A stretch of 64,000 bases of DNA, from NCBI GenBank assembly GCA_023381515.1, contig JAMCQI010000061.1, forward strand, positions 73,322-137,321, written 5' to 3'. Position 1 is the stretch's first letter. Each line of letters opens with the position of its first letter. Below are positions 9,006 through 18,800 of this stretch, one piece after another. This DNA comes from Chloroflexota bacterium. Its GTDB lineage: Bacteria > Chloroflexota > Anaerolineae > UBA4142. Both the position numbers and the translations under genes were made by a program. Under the pieces are notes generated by a model. That model had not been told where the DNA came from. It was given only the letters and a program-made list of their open reading frames with translations, and did no database searches.

Positions 9006-10700
9006 ATGGACGCCACACGGGAAACCATCCTCTGGACTGCAGGCTTTTTCAACGAGCGGTTCTCCGAGCCCGTTTCACCGCTCGGGTGGTCGCTCATCGG
9101 GCCTCTGGTCGAAGAGCTGGCGCTGCGCGAGCCCTTGGAATACCTGGGCTATCCAAAGACGAAGGAAATACGCATTACGCGCCTGTGGCATGGACATCCG
9201 TACACGAACGTGGCGGTATTCCAGATCCTATACAAGATATTCCCTGACTGGCTCTTGCCCGAAGACGCCTATCGCTACTTTCCCGACGGCCAAGTCCAAC
9301 TCCGCAAAGAGGCCGCATATCCAAGCTCGGCTCTTTCTCCTCGTCTCTTGTTTTCTTTGACGCGCGCGTTTTTCTCCGATCCCGGGGATGTGTCTCCCTT
9401 TCACAACTATCGCAAATGGGCTGGCTACACGGTTGTGCACGATCGCCGAGTGCGGGAAATGGGCACGCGTGTTCAAGGGCTGGAACAGTCTGGCGCGGCG
9501 GCACGCGATATTCTAGAGGGCTTGAAAGAGGTCGAGTCGATTCACAGGGATTTGCTCCGCATTCACCGGTGGAGCCTTACCCACGCAGACATTCTGTTCG
9601 GTCTCCTAAAGCGACTCGCGCGGAATTGGGTGGACCGCGAGCACGCGGATGAAATTGCCGCCGAGTGGATTGCGAACGTGTCCGACAAGACGATGCAAGT
9701 GGACGCGGCGCTGAACAGGATGGCAGATAGGCTCGCGCTGGCGCCGGAAATGCAGGATGCCATCCAAAAGGCGGACTCTTATCCCGAGCTCGTTCATTTG
9801 CTAGAAGGGAAGGGGGGAGGCCCCGAGTTTCTGGGATTGCTGCAGCAATTTCTCGCCGAGCATGGGCACCGGTCTTTTTCTCTGGATATCGCCGTCCCCA
9901 CCTTTGCCGACGACCCGACTCAGGTGCTGCATCTGTTGCAAGGCATGAGTGCTGCAGGTAGGAACGGCATGGCCAGAAACAGCCGAACGGCTCTAGCCGC
10001 GCATCCTCTACCTCCGGTTCGCAGGGGGTTGCTGGCAATCGTGCGCTCCCTGGCGCTCAAATATGTGGCGCTGCGTGAGGACCAGCGCTATTATTGGCAA
10101 AAGAGTCTGGCCATCTCCCGCCGCCTGTACCTGGTTTTGGCTGAGCGCCTATTAGCTGAAGGAGCCATCACTCGTCGTGAAGATGTCTTTTATGCGACGC
10201 ATCGAGAGCTGGAGGAGTATTGTGGATCGAGAATGTCTCGGGAAACATTGGGTAGGCAAATTACCATTCGGCGAAGCGAGTGGGAAAGCTACTGGAGCGA
10301 ATTCAAGCGGTCTCCTGATCTGTCGTATCCCGCGTTCCTGAGAGGTGATGAGCCGATTGTGGTGGCTCCCGTGCAGCAGCAGGTCTGGTATGCTCGCGCG
10401 GTGAGCCCGGGCACGGCCCGAGGGGTCGTGCGGATTTGCAGGTCGGCAAACGATCTGATGCACGTTCGCCCTGGCGAAATTTTGGTCGCACCGTCAACGG
10501 ACCCGGCATGGACGCCCGTGTTTGCCCGGATTGCGGGGCTGGTGCTCGAGCGCGGAGGGGTGCTGTCGCATGGGGCAGTGGTCGCGCGGGAATACGGAGT
10601 GCCCGCCGTCGTGGGTGCGACCAGCATTGCCGATCAGGTGCGCGATGGGGAGACCATCGAGGTTGATGGAAATCTTGGACGTATCGCCCGCATCGCATAG
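9006..10700 (+). CDS. PEP-utilising enzyme mobile-domain protein without ATP-grasp
   Basis: The C-terminal ~80 residues form a phosphohistidine swivelling domain as in PEP synthase, pyruvate phosphate dikinase and rifampicin phosphotransferase: VSPGTARGVVRI, GEILVAPSTDPAWTPVF and GGVLSHGAVVAREYGVPAVV, where the His of LSHG is the phospho-acceptor. The preceding ~480 residues are mostly helical and resemble the linker part of such proteins; no ATP-grasp nucleotide-binding domain or PEP-binding TIM barrel is seen. It may work with a separate partner or bind another ligand. The start at 9006 is chosen because the promoter places the transcript start there; an ATG at 8997 lies inside the -10 element. 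It stands alone and ends before a strong terminator. Confidence 0.75.
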   Translation: MDATRETILWTAGFFNERFSEPVSPLGWSLIGPLVEELALREPLEYLGYPKTKEIRITRLWHGHPYTNVAVFQILYKIFPDWLLPEDAYRYFPDGQVQLRKEAAYPSSALSPRLLFSLTRAFFSDPGDVSPFHNYRKWAGYTVVHDRRVREMGTRVQGLEQSGAAARDILEGLKEVESIHRDLLRIHRWSLTHADILFGLLKRLARNWVDREHADEIAAEWIANVSDKTMQVDAALNRMADRLALAPEMQDAIQKADSYPELVHLLEGKGGGPEFLGLLQQFLAEHGHRSFSLDIAVPTFADDPTQVLHLLQGMSAAGRNGMARNSRTALAAHPLPPVRRGLLAIVRSLALKYVALREDQRYYWQKSLAISRRLYLVLAERLLAEGAITRREDVFYATHRELEEYCGSRMSRETLGRQITIRRSEWESYWSEFKRSPDLSYPAFLRGDEPIVVAPVQQQVWYARAVSPGTARGVVRICRSANDLMHVRPGEILVAPSTDPAWTPVFARIAGLVLERGGVLSHGAVVAREYGVPAVVGATSIADQVRDGETIEVDGNLGRIARIA

Positions 10701-10704
10701 AAAG

Positions 10705-10735
10705 CGAACCACCGCGCCGGCCGCACGGTGGTTCG
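10705..10735 (+). terminator. hairpin after the PEP-domain gene
   Basis: CGAACCACCG (10705-10714) pairs perfectly with CGGTGGTTCG (10726-10735). There is no U tract, so it may stabilise the mRNA end rather than terminate. Confidence 0.45.
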
Positions 10736-10795
10736 TAAGGGTGGGCTGCCCGGGGGGATGGGCAAACCCGCGAACGGTGAGACGGTCAAGCAAAT

Positions 10796-10835
10796 CGAGC
10801 CCGCTCCTTCGTCGAAGAAGCAGGCTCGTTTTTTT
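10796..10835 (+). terminator. rho-independent terminator
   Basis: Stem with CGAGCC (10796-) and GGCTCG (-10828), an inner CTTCG/CGAAG pairing, then a run of seven T on the plus strand. It ends the PEP-domain transcript. On the minus strand the same hairpin sits just downstream of the riboswitch-like element but without a T run. Confidence 0.8.
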
Positions 10836-10844
10836 CTACGGACT

Positions 10845-10935
10845 GATCTTCGGCGGCCCGGCGGTCATGACGTCGTTGTCTGCGTTACAGACCCGTGGCT
10901 TTGCGTCCCCACCTTTCGATGGGTTTGCCTTTATC
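10845..10935 (-). promoter_or_regulatory. cyclic-di-GMP-I (GEMM) riboswitch-like element
   Basis: Minus-strand sequence contains the GEMM-I landmarks in order: GGCAAACC (10929-10922), a P1b hairpin CCCATC-GAAA-GGTGGG with GNRA loop, the hallmark GACGCAAAGCC, then ACGGGTCTG, a variable arm, and ATGACCGCCGGGCCGCCG. These match the conserved core I know for cyclic-di-GMP-I aptamers. It lies downstream of the M42 peptidase genes and points toward the 3' end of the convergent PEP-domain gene. I see no open reading frame behind it on that strand, so its target is unknown or lost. Confidence 0.72.
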
Positions 10936-11013
10936 GGAACGGTGTACGATTCACCCTCTCGAATCTTAACATTCGCTAATACGGCGCACAATGGGAAATG
11001 AGTACTGGCAGCT

Positions 11014-12090
11014 TTACTCCAGTTTGATAGGGCGGCTCAGAAAGTCAAGGAGCAGTTTGATTCCGTTCTGCATATCGCCAAAGTCGACCATTTCTGAGGG
11101 AGTATGGATGTACCGAGTGGGAATAGAGAGCACACCTGCCGGCACCCCTTCACGGGAGACCTGCATGGCCACAGCATCCGTCGTACCGTGAGTGAGAATC
11201 TCGAACTGGTATGGAACGTTCGCGTCCTCTGCGGCGCTGACCAACAGATTCTTGACGGTCGGGTGCGTCAGCATTCCGGAATCTTTGACTTTGATCGCCG
11301 GTCCTTTGCCTAGTGCCACAGCCATTGTCGGGGCCTCGGGTGTGTCCCCGGTGTCCGTGACGTCTATCGCGAGGGCAATGTCAGGTTGCAGACCGTAAGC
11401 GGAGGTGATAGCTCCCCGAGGGCCGACTTCTTCCTGGACGGTAAAGACGAAATAGACATCATGTGGGGTTTTCTTGAGCTGCTGTATTGTTTCAATCAGG
11501 ACCGCGCAGCCGGCACGGTCATCCATCGCCTTGGCCATTATGCGATCGCCCAGATCGATAAAGTCGCGCATGAACGATGCCGCGTCGCCAATTCCTACTC
11601 GGCGGTTCTGACCGTCGCATGCGCCAATGTCGATGAACAACTGGTCGATCTTGACGTCGCTCGGTCTGACGTTCTTTCGCTCACGACCGATCGTCCCGAC
11701 AACACCGTTCGCAAAAAGAACGCGATGCCCTAGGAGGGTCAAGGGTTGAACTCCGCCAAGGGACGCAAAGCGAAGAAAGCCCTTTTCGTCCACGTGCGTC
11801 ACCATGATGCCAATCTCGTCCATGTGCGCGGCCAGCATGACCTTCTTGCGCGGCACAGTGCCGCTCCCGCGCTTGCGGGCGATCAGATTGCCGAGTGCGT
11901 CGGTGCGCACCTCGTCCGCCACGCTCTTGACTTCGTCCCGGATCATCTCGCGGATGCGTCCTTCGTATCCGGAAGGACCGTAGGTCTCGGTAAGCCGCTT
12001 GACGAGGTCCTTGGTGGGATGCAGCTTTTGGGCTCGCTCGTTCGCGCTGTCCATCATGGGGAAATGAGTGGTTTTCTTGCCGGTGGCCAT
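11014..12090 (-). CDS. M42 family glutamyl aminopeptidase / endoglucanase-like metallopeptidase (1)
   Basis: Cytoplasmic dinuclear-metal aminopeptidase of family M42, 358 residues. Metal and catalytic motifs seen: AAHMDEIG (first His-Asp), AKAMDDRAGC (bridging Asp), VQEEVGPRGA (catalytic Glu pair), AIDVTDTGD and the late THGTTDA His. Members typically build dodecameric tetrahedral peptidases that trim oligopeptides. It is the last of three tandem paralogues; 13 bases separate it from the second. Confidence 0.92.
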   Translation of the reverse strand: MATGKKTTHFPMMDSANERAQKLHPTKDLVKRLTETYGPSGYEGRIREMIRDEVKSVADEVRTDALGNLIARKRGSGTVPRKKVMLAAHMDEIGIMVTHVDEKGFLRFASLGGVQPLTLLGHRVLFANGVVGTIGRERKNVRPSDVKIDQLFIDIGACDGQNRRVGIGDAASFMRDFIDLGDRIMAKAMDDRAGCAVLIETIQQLKKTPHDVYFVFTVQEEVGPRGAITSAYGLQPDIALAIDVTDTGDTPEAPTMAVALGKGPAIKVKDSGMLTHPTVKNLLVSAAEDANVPYQFEILTHGTTDAVAMQVSREGVPAGVLSIPTRYIHTPSEMVDFGDMQNGIKLLLDFLSRPIKLE

Positions 12091-12103
12091 AAATCTACCT
12101 TTC

Positions 12104-13159
12104 TCAGTGCAAGTCGTCGAGGCCCCTCAACTGGCCAAGGGTTTTCAACATGAGCGCTGTGGCGCTTTCGAAATCTCTGAGACTCAGCAGGCTCACAGGT
12201 GCGTGGATGTAGCGTGTCGGAACAGCTACGACGGCAGAGGGAACACCCTCTTTCGCGGTGTGAATCCTGCCTGCGTCGGTGCCGCCTTTCAGGGGCTGCT
12301 TGATTTGGTAAGGAATGCGGTTCGCATCCGCCGTCTCCATGAGCAAATCGACAAGACGGCGGTCGGCAATCATCGAATTGTCTGCAATGGTGATAGCTGC
12401 GCCTTGTCCCAAACGCGTGGTCGGCGAAACGTCTCTGGTTTTGGGCAGATCGTCGCACACCGTGCTCTCGAGTACGAACGCGGCGGTCGGCTCGACGGCA
12501 TACGCCGCGACCTGCGCTCCGCGGGCCCCCACTTCTTCCTGCACGGTAAAGACGGCAAACAAGTCGAGTGGGAAATCGCCTTTCAAGAGCTCGACGAGGA
12601 TCGCGCAGCCGCTGCGGTCGTCGAGTGCTTTGCCCTTGACCACGCCGTCGCCCATCTCGCCGAACTTGGTGGCAAAAGACGCATAATCGCCAATCTTTAC
12701 GGCGCCCTCCGCCTCCATTTTGGAACGCGCGCCGATATCAATCGACATGTTCTCTACGTCGACGACTTGGTCGCGCTCTTTTTGCTTTAGGAGGTGAACC
12801 GGCTTGACGCCGATGACGCCCGGAATCTGATCCTTGCCGATAAGGACCACTTTGCTCAAGAGGATCCGGTCGTCGATGCCACCCACTTTGTGGAAACGCA
12901 ATTGGCCGGAGGACTCGTGGTGGACAATCAAAAGCCCCACCTCGTCCATATGGGCGGCCACCATCACCTTCGGGACAGACCGAGCGCGCGTCCCGCGGGC
13001 TTTCTTGAACGCTATCAGATTGCCCAGTGGGTCGACGCGGTGCCAGTCGGCGAGGCCGCGGATGGCCCCGATCAGGATATCACGGACATCACCTTCATTC
13101 CCGGAAACGCCGCGGGCATTGGAAAGTCTCTCCAGCAACGTGGGCATACTCGTAGGCAT
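12104..13159 (-). CDS. M42 family metallopeptidase (2)
   Basis: Second paralogue. Motifs: AAHMDEVG, GKALDDRSGC, VQEEVGARGA, ESTVCDD and KGGTDAGRI. The ATG at 13159 (MPTSMPTLL) is preceded by AAGGA; an in-frame extension to 13309 runs into the neighbouring gene and carries no family similarity. Product 351 residues. The context of three M42 genes suggests a hetero-oligomeric or functionally split peptidase set. Confidence 0.92.
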   Translation of the reverse strand: MPTSMPTLLERLSNARGVSGNEGDVRDILIGAIRGLADWHRVDPLGNLIAFKKARGTRARSVPKVMVAAHMDEVGLLIVHHESSGQLRFHKVGGIDDRILLSKVVLIGKDQIPGVIGVKPVHLLKQKERDQVVDVENMSIDIGARSKMEAEGAVKIGDYASFATKFGEMGDGVVKGKALDDRSGCAILVELLKGDFPLDLFAVFTVQEEVGARGAQVAAYAVEPTAAFVLESTVCDDLPKTRDVSPTTRLGQGAAITIADNSMIADRRLVDLLMETADANRIPYQIKQPLKGGTDAGRIHTAKEGVPSAVVAVPTRYIHAPVSLLSLRDFESATALMLKTLGQLRGLDDLH

Positions 13160-13160
13160 C

Positions 13161-14303
13161 TTATTTCCTTCGTGATCTCCGGATCCTCTTTGTCCCTGCC
13201 CGCCGCGGCTTGTCAGCTGGTTCTGTTTCCGTGTCCTCCCCCTGCGCCTTGAGCTGCCGCAAAAAGGAGTCGTCCAGGGAGGCGCAAAACAGTGCAAGGA
13301 GCCGGCCAATGCGCTCGAGGTCCGATAGGCTCAGGGTTTCGACAGAGGTGTGCATGTAGCGGAGAGGGATGTCGATCAAGCCGGTTGGGATTCCATCGCG
13401 GACGACCTGAATGGCCCAGGCGTCGGTACCGGTTGCTCCAGCGTACGCAGTGACCCGATACGGGATTTCGTTCTCTTGTGCGACCTCGACCAGCTTGTTG
13501 TGAATCATGGGGTGGATGTTGGGACCCAGCGCGATCCCCATGCCGGAATCGAGAGGGACGGCGTTGACATCGGTCGTATTTGGCTGGTCTGCGTGGCTGA
13601 CATCCAGGGCAATCGCGATATCCGGGGCCACGGCGTAGGTCGAGGTGGCCGCGCCGCGCAAGCCGACCTCTTCCTGAACATTTGTTACGGCATATACGTC
13701 CCAAGTGTGTTTCATGGTGGCGAGATGGCGCAGGGCTTCAGAGATGGCGACTACGGCCGCCCGATCGTCAAAGGCTTTGCCCGCCACGATGTTGTTCTTC
13801 AGGTCCATCATTTTGCGGGAAATCGTGACCAGATCGCCCGGCCGGACGAGCTCTCGCACGCGAGCTTCGGGTAGTCCCACGTCGATGAATAGCTCATCCA
13901 AGGGGACCACTTTGGTGCGTTCCTCTTCGGACAGAACATGAGGCGGACGCGACCCGATGATGCCGCGCAATTCTTGGTTGCCGCGCACGACGACCTCTTG
14001 GGACGGGAGCACGCGTGCATCAAAGCCGCCGATGTTTGTAAACCGGATAAAGCCGCGGTCAATGTCTGTCACCATGAGCCCGATTTCGTCCATATGCCCC
14101 TCGATCAGCACTTTGGGGGCGGGCGAGCGGGCCTGAGATGCCCAAGCACCGCACTTTTTCGCGATAATACTGCCCATTGCAGTCACAGTGATCTGGTCGG
14201 AGTACGGCCGCATCTGCTCGATGACAAGATCGCGAACCGAATGCTCGTAGCCGGAAACACCGCTGGCTTCCGAGATCTTTTGCAGAAATTCTTTGGCGGA
14301 CAC
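13161..14303 (-). CDS. M42 family metallopeptidase (3)
   Basis: First gene of the tandem set. Motifs: EGHMDEIG, GKAFDDRAAV, VQEEVGLRGA, ALDVSHADQ and GATGTDAW. The start is uncertain: a GTG at 14303 lies ten bases after GGGAGG, and a TTG at 14339 is also in frame. The C terminus has a basic, disordered tail (KPRRAGTKRIRRSRRK) that the two sister proteins lack. One base separates it from the second M42 gene. Confidence 0.9.
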   Translation of the reverse strand: MSAKEFLQKISEASGVSGYEHSVRDLVIEQMRPYSDQITVTAMGSIIAKKCGAWASQARSPAPKVLIEGHMDEIGLMVTDIDRGFIRFTNIGGFDARVLPSQEVVVRGNQELRGIIGSRPPHVLSEEERTKVVPLDELFIDVGLPEARVRELVRPGDLVTISRKMMDLKNNIVAGKAFDDRAAVVAISEALRHLATMKHTWDVYAVTNVQEEVGLRGAATSTYAVAPDIAIALDVSHADQPNTTDVNAVPLDSGMGIALGPNIHPMIHNKLVEVAQENEIPYRVTAYAGATGTDAWAIQVVRDGIPTGLIDIPLRYMHTSVETLSLSDLERIGRLLALFCASLDDSFLRQLKAQGEDTETEPADKPRRAGTKRIRRSRRK

Positions 14304-14499
14304 CGAGATGTTGCCTCCCAGGGGTAAAGACAGTGTCAAGGGCTCACATTCGCCGTGTAAGGCTGGCGGCCATTATAACACGAGACGATCGACTGTCAAT
14401 GTGCGCAAATGCGAGTTCCTGCGTTTGTCAATTTGGCGGTTCGGTGCTAAACTATTAAACTTGGCATTGGTGCGCGCATCCGGCAATCGCGGAGCCGAT

Positions 14500-15198
14500 A
14501 TGGATACCATTTCTACGCGAGCAGGTCGAATTTGCCTCAGTTTTCTTGGTATTTACCTCGCCTTCTGGGTCGGGGGGCTGTACGGAGTGAGCGGTCGAGT
14601 CCAAGCGGCCCCCAGCGCGCTCAACTGCCAGACGGTGGCGCTCACCGCCCCAGCCTCCGGATCCGTTCTGTCCGGAGCGGTCGAGATACGCGGTCGGGCG
14701 CTGGTGACCGGGTTTCAGTTCTACAAAGTGGAGGACAGCGCCCAGGGGCAGGGAAAATGGACGCTCATCGGAGCAGATGTTGTTCGCAAGCCGGTAAGCG
14801 AAGGCCGCTTGGTTGTGTGGCAGACGACCCTTGTTCAGAACGGCAGCTATCGCCTCCGCCTACATGTGGTGGACTCGACGGGCAACTATTGCGAGGTTGT
14901 GGCGGGGCCGTTCCGAGTTTCAAACGCGTTTCCCACAGTGGTTGAGCTGCCAACTCTTACAGAGACGGTGCCGGAAGCTGTAGTGCCCGTTCAGTCCACC
15001 CCGACAATTGTCGTGAGTGTGCCTGTGGAAGTGGCTCCTAACCCAACTGTGCTCACCACACCGCTACCCGCCCGTACCATTGGAGTAAAAGGGATCAACC
15101 TAACCGTATTGACGGCGTTCTTTCTGTTTGGGGTTATGGCGATGCTCGCAGTGGCAATGTTCGTTGGGGCTATTATGCTTGTCCGTAGGCGGGGATGA
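14500..15198 (+). CDS. membrane-anchored extracytoplasmic protein with Ig-like fold
   Basis: 232 residues starting at ATG 14500, six bases after GGAG. An N-terminal signal segment (ICLSFLGIYLAFWVGGLYGV) is followed by an extracytoplasmic domain with the pattern LTAPASGSVLSGAVEIRG...FYKVE...GSYRLRLHVVDSTGNY, typical of bacterial Ig-like or cell-surface repeat folds, a Pro/Thr/Val-rich linker and a C-terminal transmembrane helix with RRRG tail. No enzymatic motif. The stop overlaps the pth start by four bases. Function unknown. Confidence 0.75.
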   Translation: MDTISTRAGRICLSFLGIYLAFWVGGLYGVSGRVQAAPSALNCQTVALTAPASGSVLSGAVEIRGRALVTGFQFYKVEDSAQGQGKWTLIGADVVRKPVSEGRLVVWQTTLVQNGSYRLRLHVVDSTGNYCEVVAGPFRVSNAFPTVVELPTLTETVPEAVVPVQSTPTIVVSVPVEVAPNPTVLTTPLPARTIGVKGINLTVLTAFFLFGVMAMLAVAMFVGAIMLVRRRG

Positions 15199-15818
15199 TG
15201 CCGAGCCTGAAGTGGTTCAGACGCCACGACGCACCGGAGGACGGGCACCCAGTGAAAATGATTGTTGGGCTAGGCAATCCGGGGGCGCGATATGCCCACA
15301 GTCGTCATAATGTGGGCTTCCAAGTGGCTGACCGGTTCGGGCGTGAGCACGCCCTTTCGTTCTCGCGCAAGCGTTTTCGCGCCGACATCGCAGAGGCTAA
15401 CCGGATGGGACAGCGTGTCATCGTGGCCAAGCCCCAGACGTTTATGAATTCGAGCGGGGAGGCCGTCGGAAAGCTGTTCGCCTTTTACAGGGTCGCCCCA
15501 CAGGACCTGCTTGTTATCTATGATGATCTCGATCTACCTCTCGGCAAGACCCGCCTGCGGCCCAAGGGAAGTGCAGGGGGACATCATGGAATGGAGTCGA
15601 TCATTTCGCATATCCATTCGACCGACTTTCCGCGCTTGCGGGTGGGGATTGGACGTCCGAATCCCGACGCCGACGTCGATCATGTGCTGGGAGCTTTTAG
15701 TCCCCAGGAACGACAGGTGATGGAAGAGGCGATAGGCAGGGCGGCAGACGCGGTTGGAGTTTGGCTCGCCGAGGGCTTGGATGCCGCGATGAACAAATTC
15801 AATTCTGATAAGCGATAG
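15195..15818 (+). CDS. pth: peptidyl-tRNA hydrolase
   Basis: Releases tRNA from stalled peptidyl-tRNA. The core begins MIVGLGNPGARYAHSRHNVGF with the catalytic His in RHNVGF; MNSSGEAV, IYDDLDLPLGKTRLRPKGSAGGHHGM and RLRVGIGRP follow. The ATG at 15195 gives a 20-residue N-terminal extension overlapping the upstream stop; a GTG at 15252 would give the usual compact form. Immediately followed by mfd, a frequent bacterial pairing. Confidence 0.96.
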   Translation: MMPSLKWFRRHDAPEDGHPVKMIVGLGNPGARYAHSRHNVGFQVADRFGREHALSFSRKRFRADIAEANRMGQRVIVAKPQTFMNSSGEAVGKLFAFYRVAPQDLLVIYDDLDLPLGKTRLRPKGSAGGHHGMESIISHIHSTDFPRLRVGIGRPNPDADVDHVLGAFSPQERQVMEEAIGRAADAVGVWLAEGLDAAMNKFNSDKR

Positions 15819-15834
15819 TTCTGGCATTCTTCAC

Positions 15835-18800
15835 ATGGATCTTTCTGGACTAGTCACGTTAATTGAGGAAACGCAAGCTCTTGGGGAGCTGGTTGCCGCG
15901 CTGCACCATAGCAGAACAGTCACGGCCGACGTCATCGAATCAGCGCGCAGTCCAATGCTGGCTGGATTGGCACGCATGCTTGATGCCCCGTTGGTCATAA
16001 TCACCCACCGATCGGAACGCGCAAAACAACTGGCCGACGAGCTGTCCGTCTGGTTAGGGCCGAACCGAGTAGTCTCGGTTTTTCCAGAGCCGGACCCGCT
16101 CTTTTACGAGAGAATAGCCTGGAGCGCTGAAACGGCCGCCGCGCGTCTCGGCGTTCTCGCTACACTGTCAGGGCGCTCGCCCATTGTGGTTTCCTCCATT
16201 CGGGCTCTGATGCAGCGGACGATGCCCCCCGCGGATTTTCGCGCAGGAGTTCGTGAGCTGCGTCAAGGTGCCGAAGGAAAAGAGTTGACGGAAATGGCCA
16301 GCTGGTTGGTGGCCCTGGGCTATGAGCACGTGCCCGTGGTTGACACTCCGGCATCTTTCAGCCGCCGTGGCGGCATTGTGGACATTTGGACTCCCTCCAG
16401 CCCGCGGCCGGTCCGAATTGAGTTTGAAGGGGACCAGGTGGCCTCTCTGCGCGCCTTTGACCCGGTGACACAGCGATCGGCAGAGGAATTGGAGGCGATC
16501 ACAATTGTGCCCGCGAGCGAAGCGCTGCCGGGGCGCGGCCCGGACGTCGCGAAGGCGACGGAGGCCTGGGACCTTTCCCTTTGCCATCCCATCGCCGCCA
16601 GCACGTTCAAACAGGACCGCGATGCTTTGCAGAATGGTCAGCGCTTTCGCGGCATCGAGTTTTATCTGCCCTACCTCTACCCGAACGCGGCGTCACTCCT
16701 GGACTATCTCGTCGAGAACAGCTGGCTGGTCGTCGAGAATTGGGGAGAAATCGAATCCACTGCCCAGTCTCTCGAATTCCAGGCAGAGGATGTGCGCGGT
16801 GATCTCGAAGCACGGCGGGAGATTCCGCCCGGAATCGCACTGCCGTATTTCGGCTGGGGTGCTTTGCAGGAAAAGATGAAAGGGCACCCGCGGTTGCTCC
16901 TCGACTATTCGAGCCCGGGCGAATCGATCCACTTGCCGTTCGTGCCCGGCCCCCGCTATGGCGGCCAGATGCGCAAGGCGCTCGATGAGATTCTGAAGCA
17001 GCGCAATGAACAGGCTCGTGTGGTTGTGGTCACGCGGCAAGCCGAGCGCATCTCGGGCCACCTCCGCGACCGCGATATCCATATCAAGCCCGTGAGCAAA
17101 ATCACGCAACCGCCCCAGCCCGGCCACATCATCCTCGTCCAGGGAGCACTCGCGGAAGGATGGAAGCTTCAAGTCGTAAATTGGAGGTCGGAGGCTGCAG
17201 GTCAGAAGCTAGACGTTAGAGAATCAACGCTTGGGATCGAGCCAGACAGCAAACTAGAGGTCCAATCTCCAACATCCGATTTTTCGGAGCGAAGCGGAGA
17301 TCCTGCGCACTCTGCGGGACAACTTCCAATCTCTAGCCTCCAGCTCCTCACCGACGCCGAGCTCTTTGGCTGGTCGCGCCCCAAGCCTCGCCGGATCGCC
17401 AAGTCGCGGGGGATGGCACCCGAGGCTTTTTTCGCAGACTTGGCCATTGGCGATTATATCGTGCACATCGACCACGGCATCGGCATCTTCCGCGGCCTAG
17501 TCCGACTGGCGTTGAACGGGCCTGAGCGCGAATTCCTTTTGCTTGAATACGCGCAAGGAGACCGTCTCTACGTACCGGTTCATCAGATCGATCGCCTGAG
17601 CCGTTATGTGGCGCCCGGCGGTCACGCGCCCACGCTGCACAGGTTGGGCACCGCCGAATGGGCTCAAGTGAAAGAGCGGACGCGGCGAGCGGTTGAGGAC
17701 ATTGCGGACGAGCTGCTCGAGCTATACGCCGCACGGGAGGTCGTTTCGGGGTATGCCTTTCAGGCCGACACGACTTGGCAGCACGAGCTGGAAGCTTCGT
17801 TCCCCTATGTCGAAACCGAAGACCAGCTGAATGCGATTGACGACATCAAAGCCGACATGGAGCGATCTCGTCCCATGGACCGCCTGGTCGTGGGAGATGT
17901 TGGCTATGGGAAAACCGAGGTGGCTCTGCGAGCCGCGTTCAAGGCGGCCACCGACGGCAAGCAGGTTGCCGTTCTGGTGCCCACCACCGTTCTTGCACAA
18001 CAACATTTCAACACGTTTAAGGAGCGGTTGGCGCCGTTTCCCATTGAGGTGGAGATGTTGTCCCGGTTCCGGTCTGAAAAGGAGCAAAGGGACATTGTTC
18101 AGAGAATTCAAGCCGGATTGGTGGACATTGTCATCGGGACTCATCGACTACTCTCTGAGGATGTGCGCTTTAAGGATCTCGGATTACTCATCATCGACGA
18201 AGAGCAGCGCTTTGGGGTTGTGCACAAGGAAAAGCTGAAACAGCTGCGGCAAGAAGTGGATGTCTTGACGCTCACCGCGACCCCGATCCCGCGTACGCTT
18301 TATCTTTCGTTAAGCGGGGCTCGGGATATGAGCACGATCGAGACCGCGCCGGAGGACCGTCTGCCCATCCGGACCTATGTTGCCGAATACGACGAGCGGC
18401 TGGTGCGAGACGCCATTCTCCGCGAGTTGGACCGGGGAGGCCAAGTCTTTTTTGTGCACAATCGCGTGCGAGGCATCCGCATCATTGCGGAGCAATTGCG
18501 CAAGCTCGTGCCGGATGCGAATATCGCCGTCGGACACGGCCAGATGCCTGAAGAGGAATTGGAACAGGTCATGGTCGACTTTGCGGCAGGCCGGTACGAT
18601 GTCCTGGTGTGTACCACCATTATCGAAAGCGGGATCGACATACCGAACGCGAATACGCTGATCGTTAACCACGCCGACAAGTTCGGACTCGCGCAGTTGT
18701 ACCAACTGCGTGGTAGGGTTGGCCGGAGCGCGGCCCGAGCCTATGCCTATTTCCTCTATTCCAAAGGGCAGCCGCTGAGCGAAGAGGCGAGGGCACGCCT

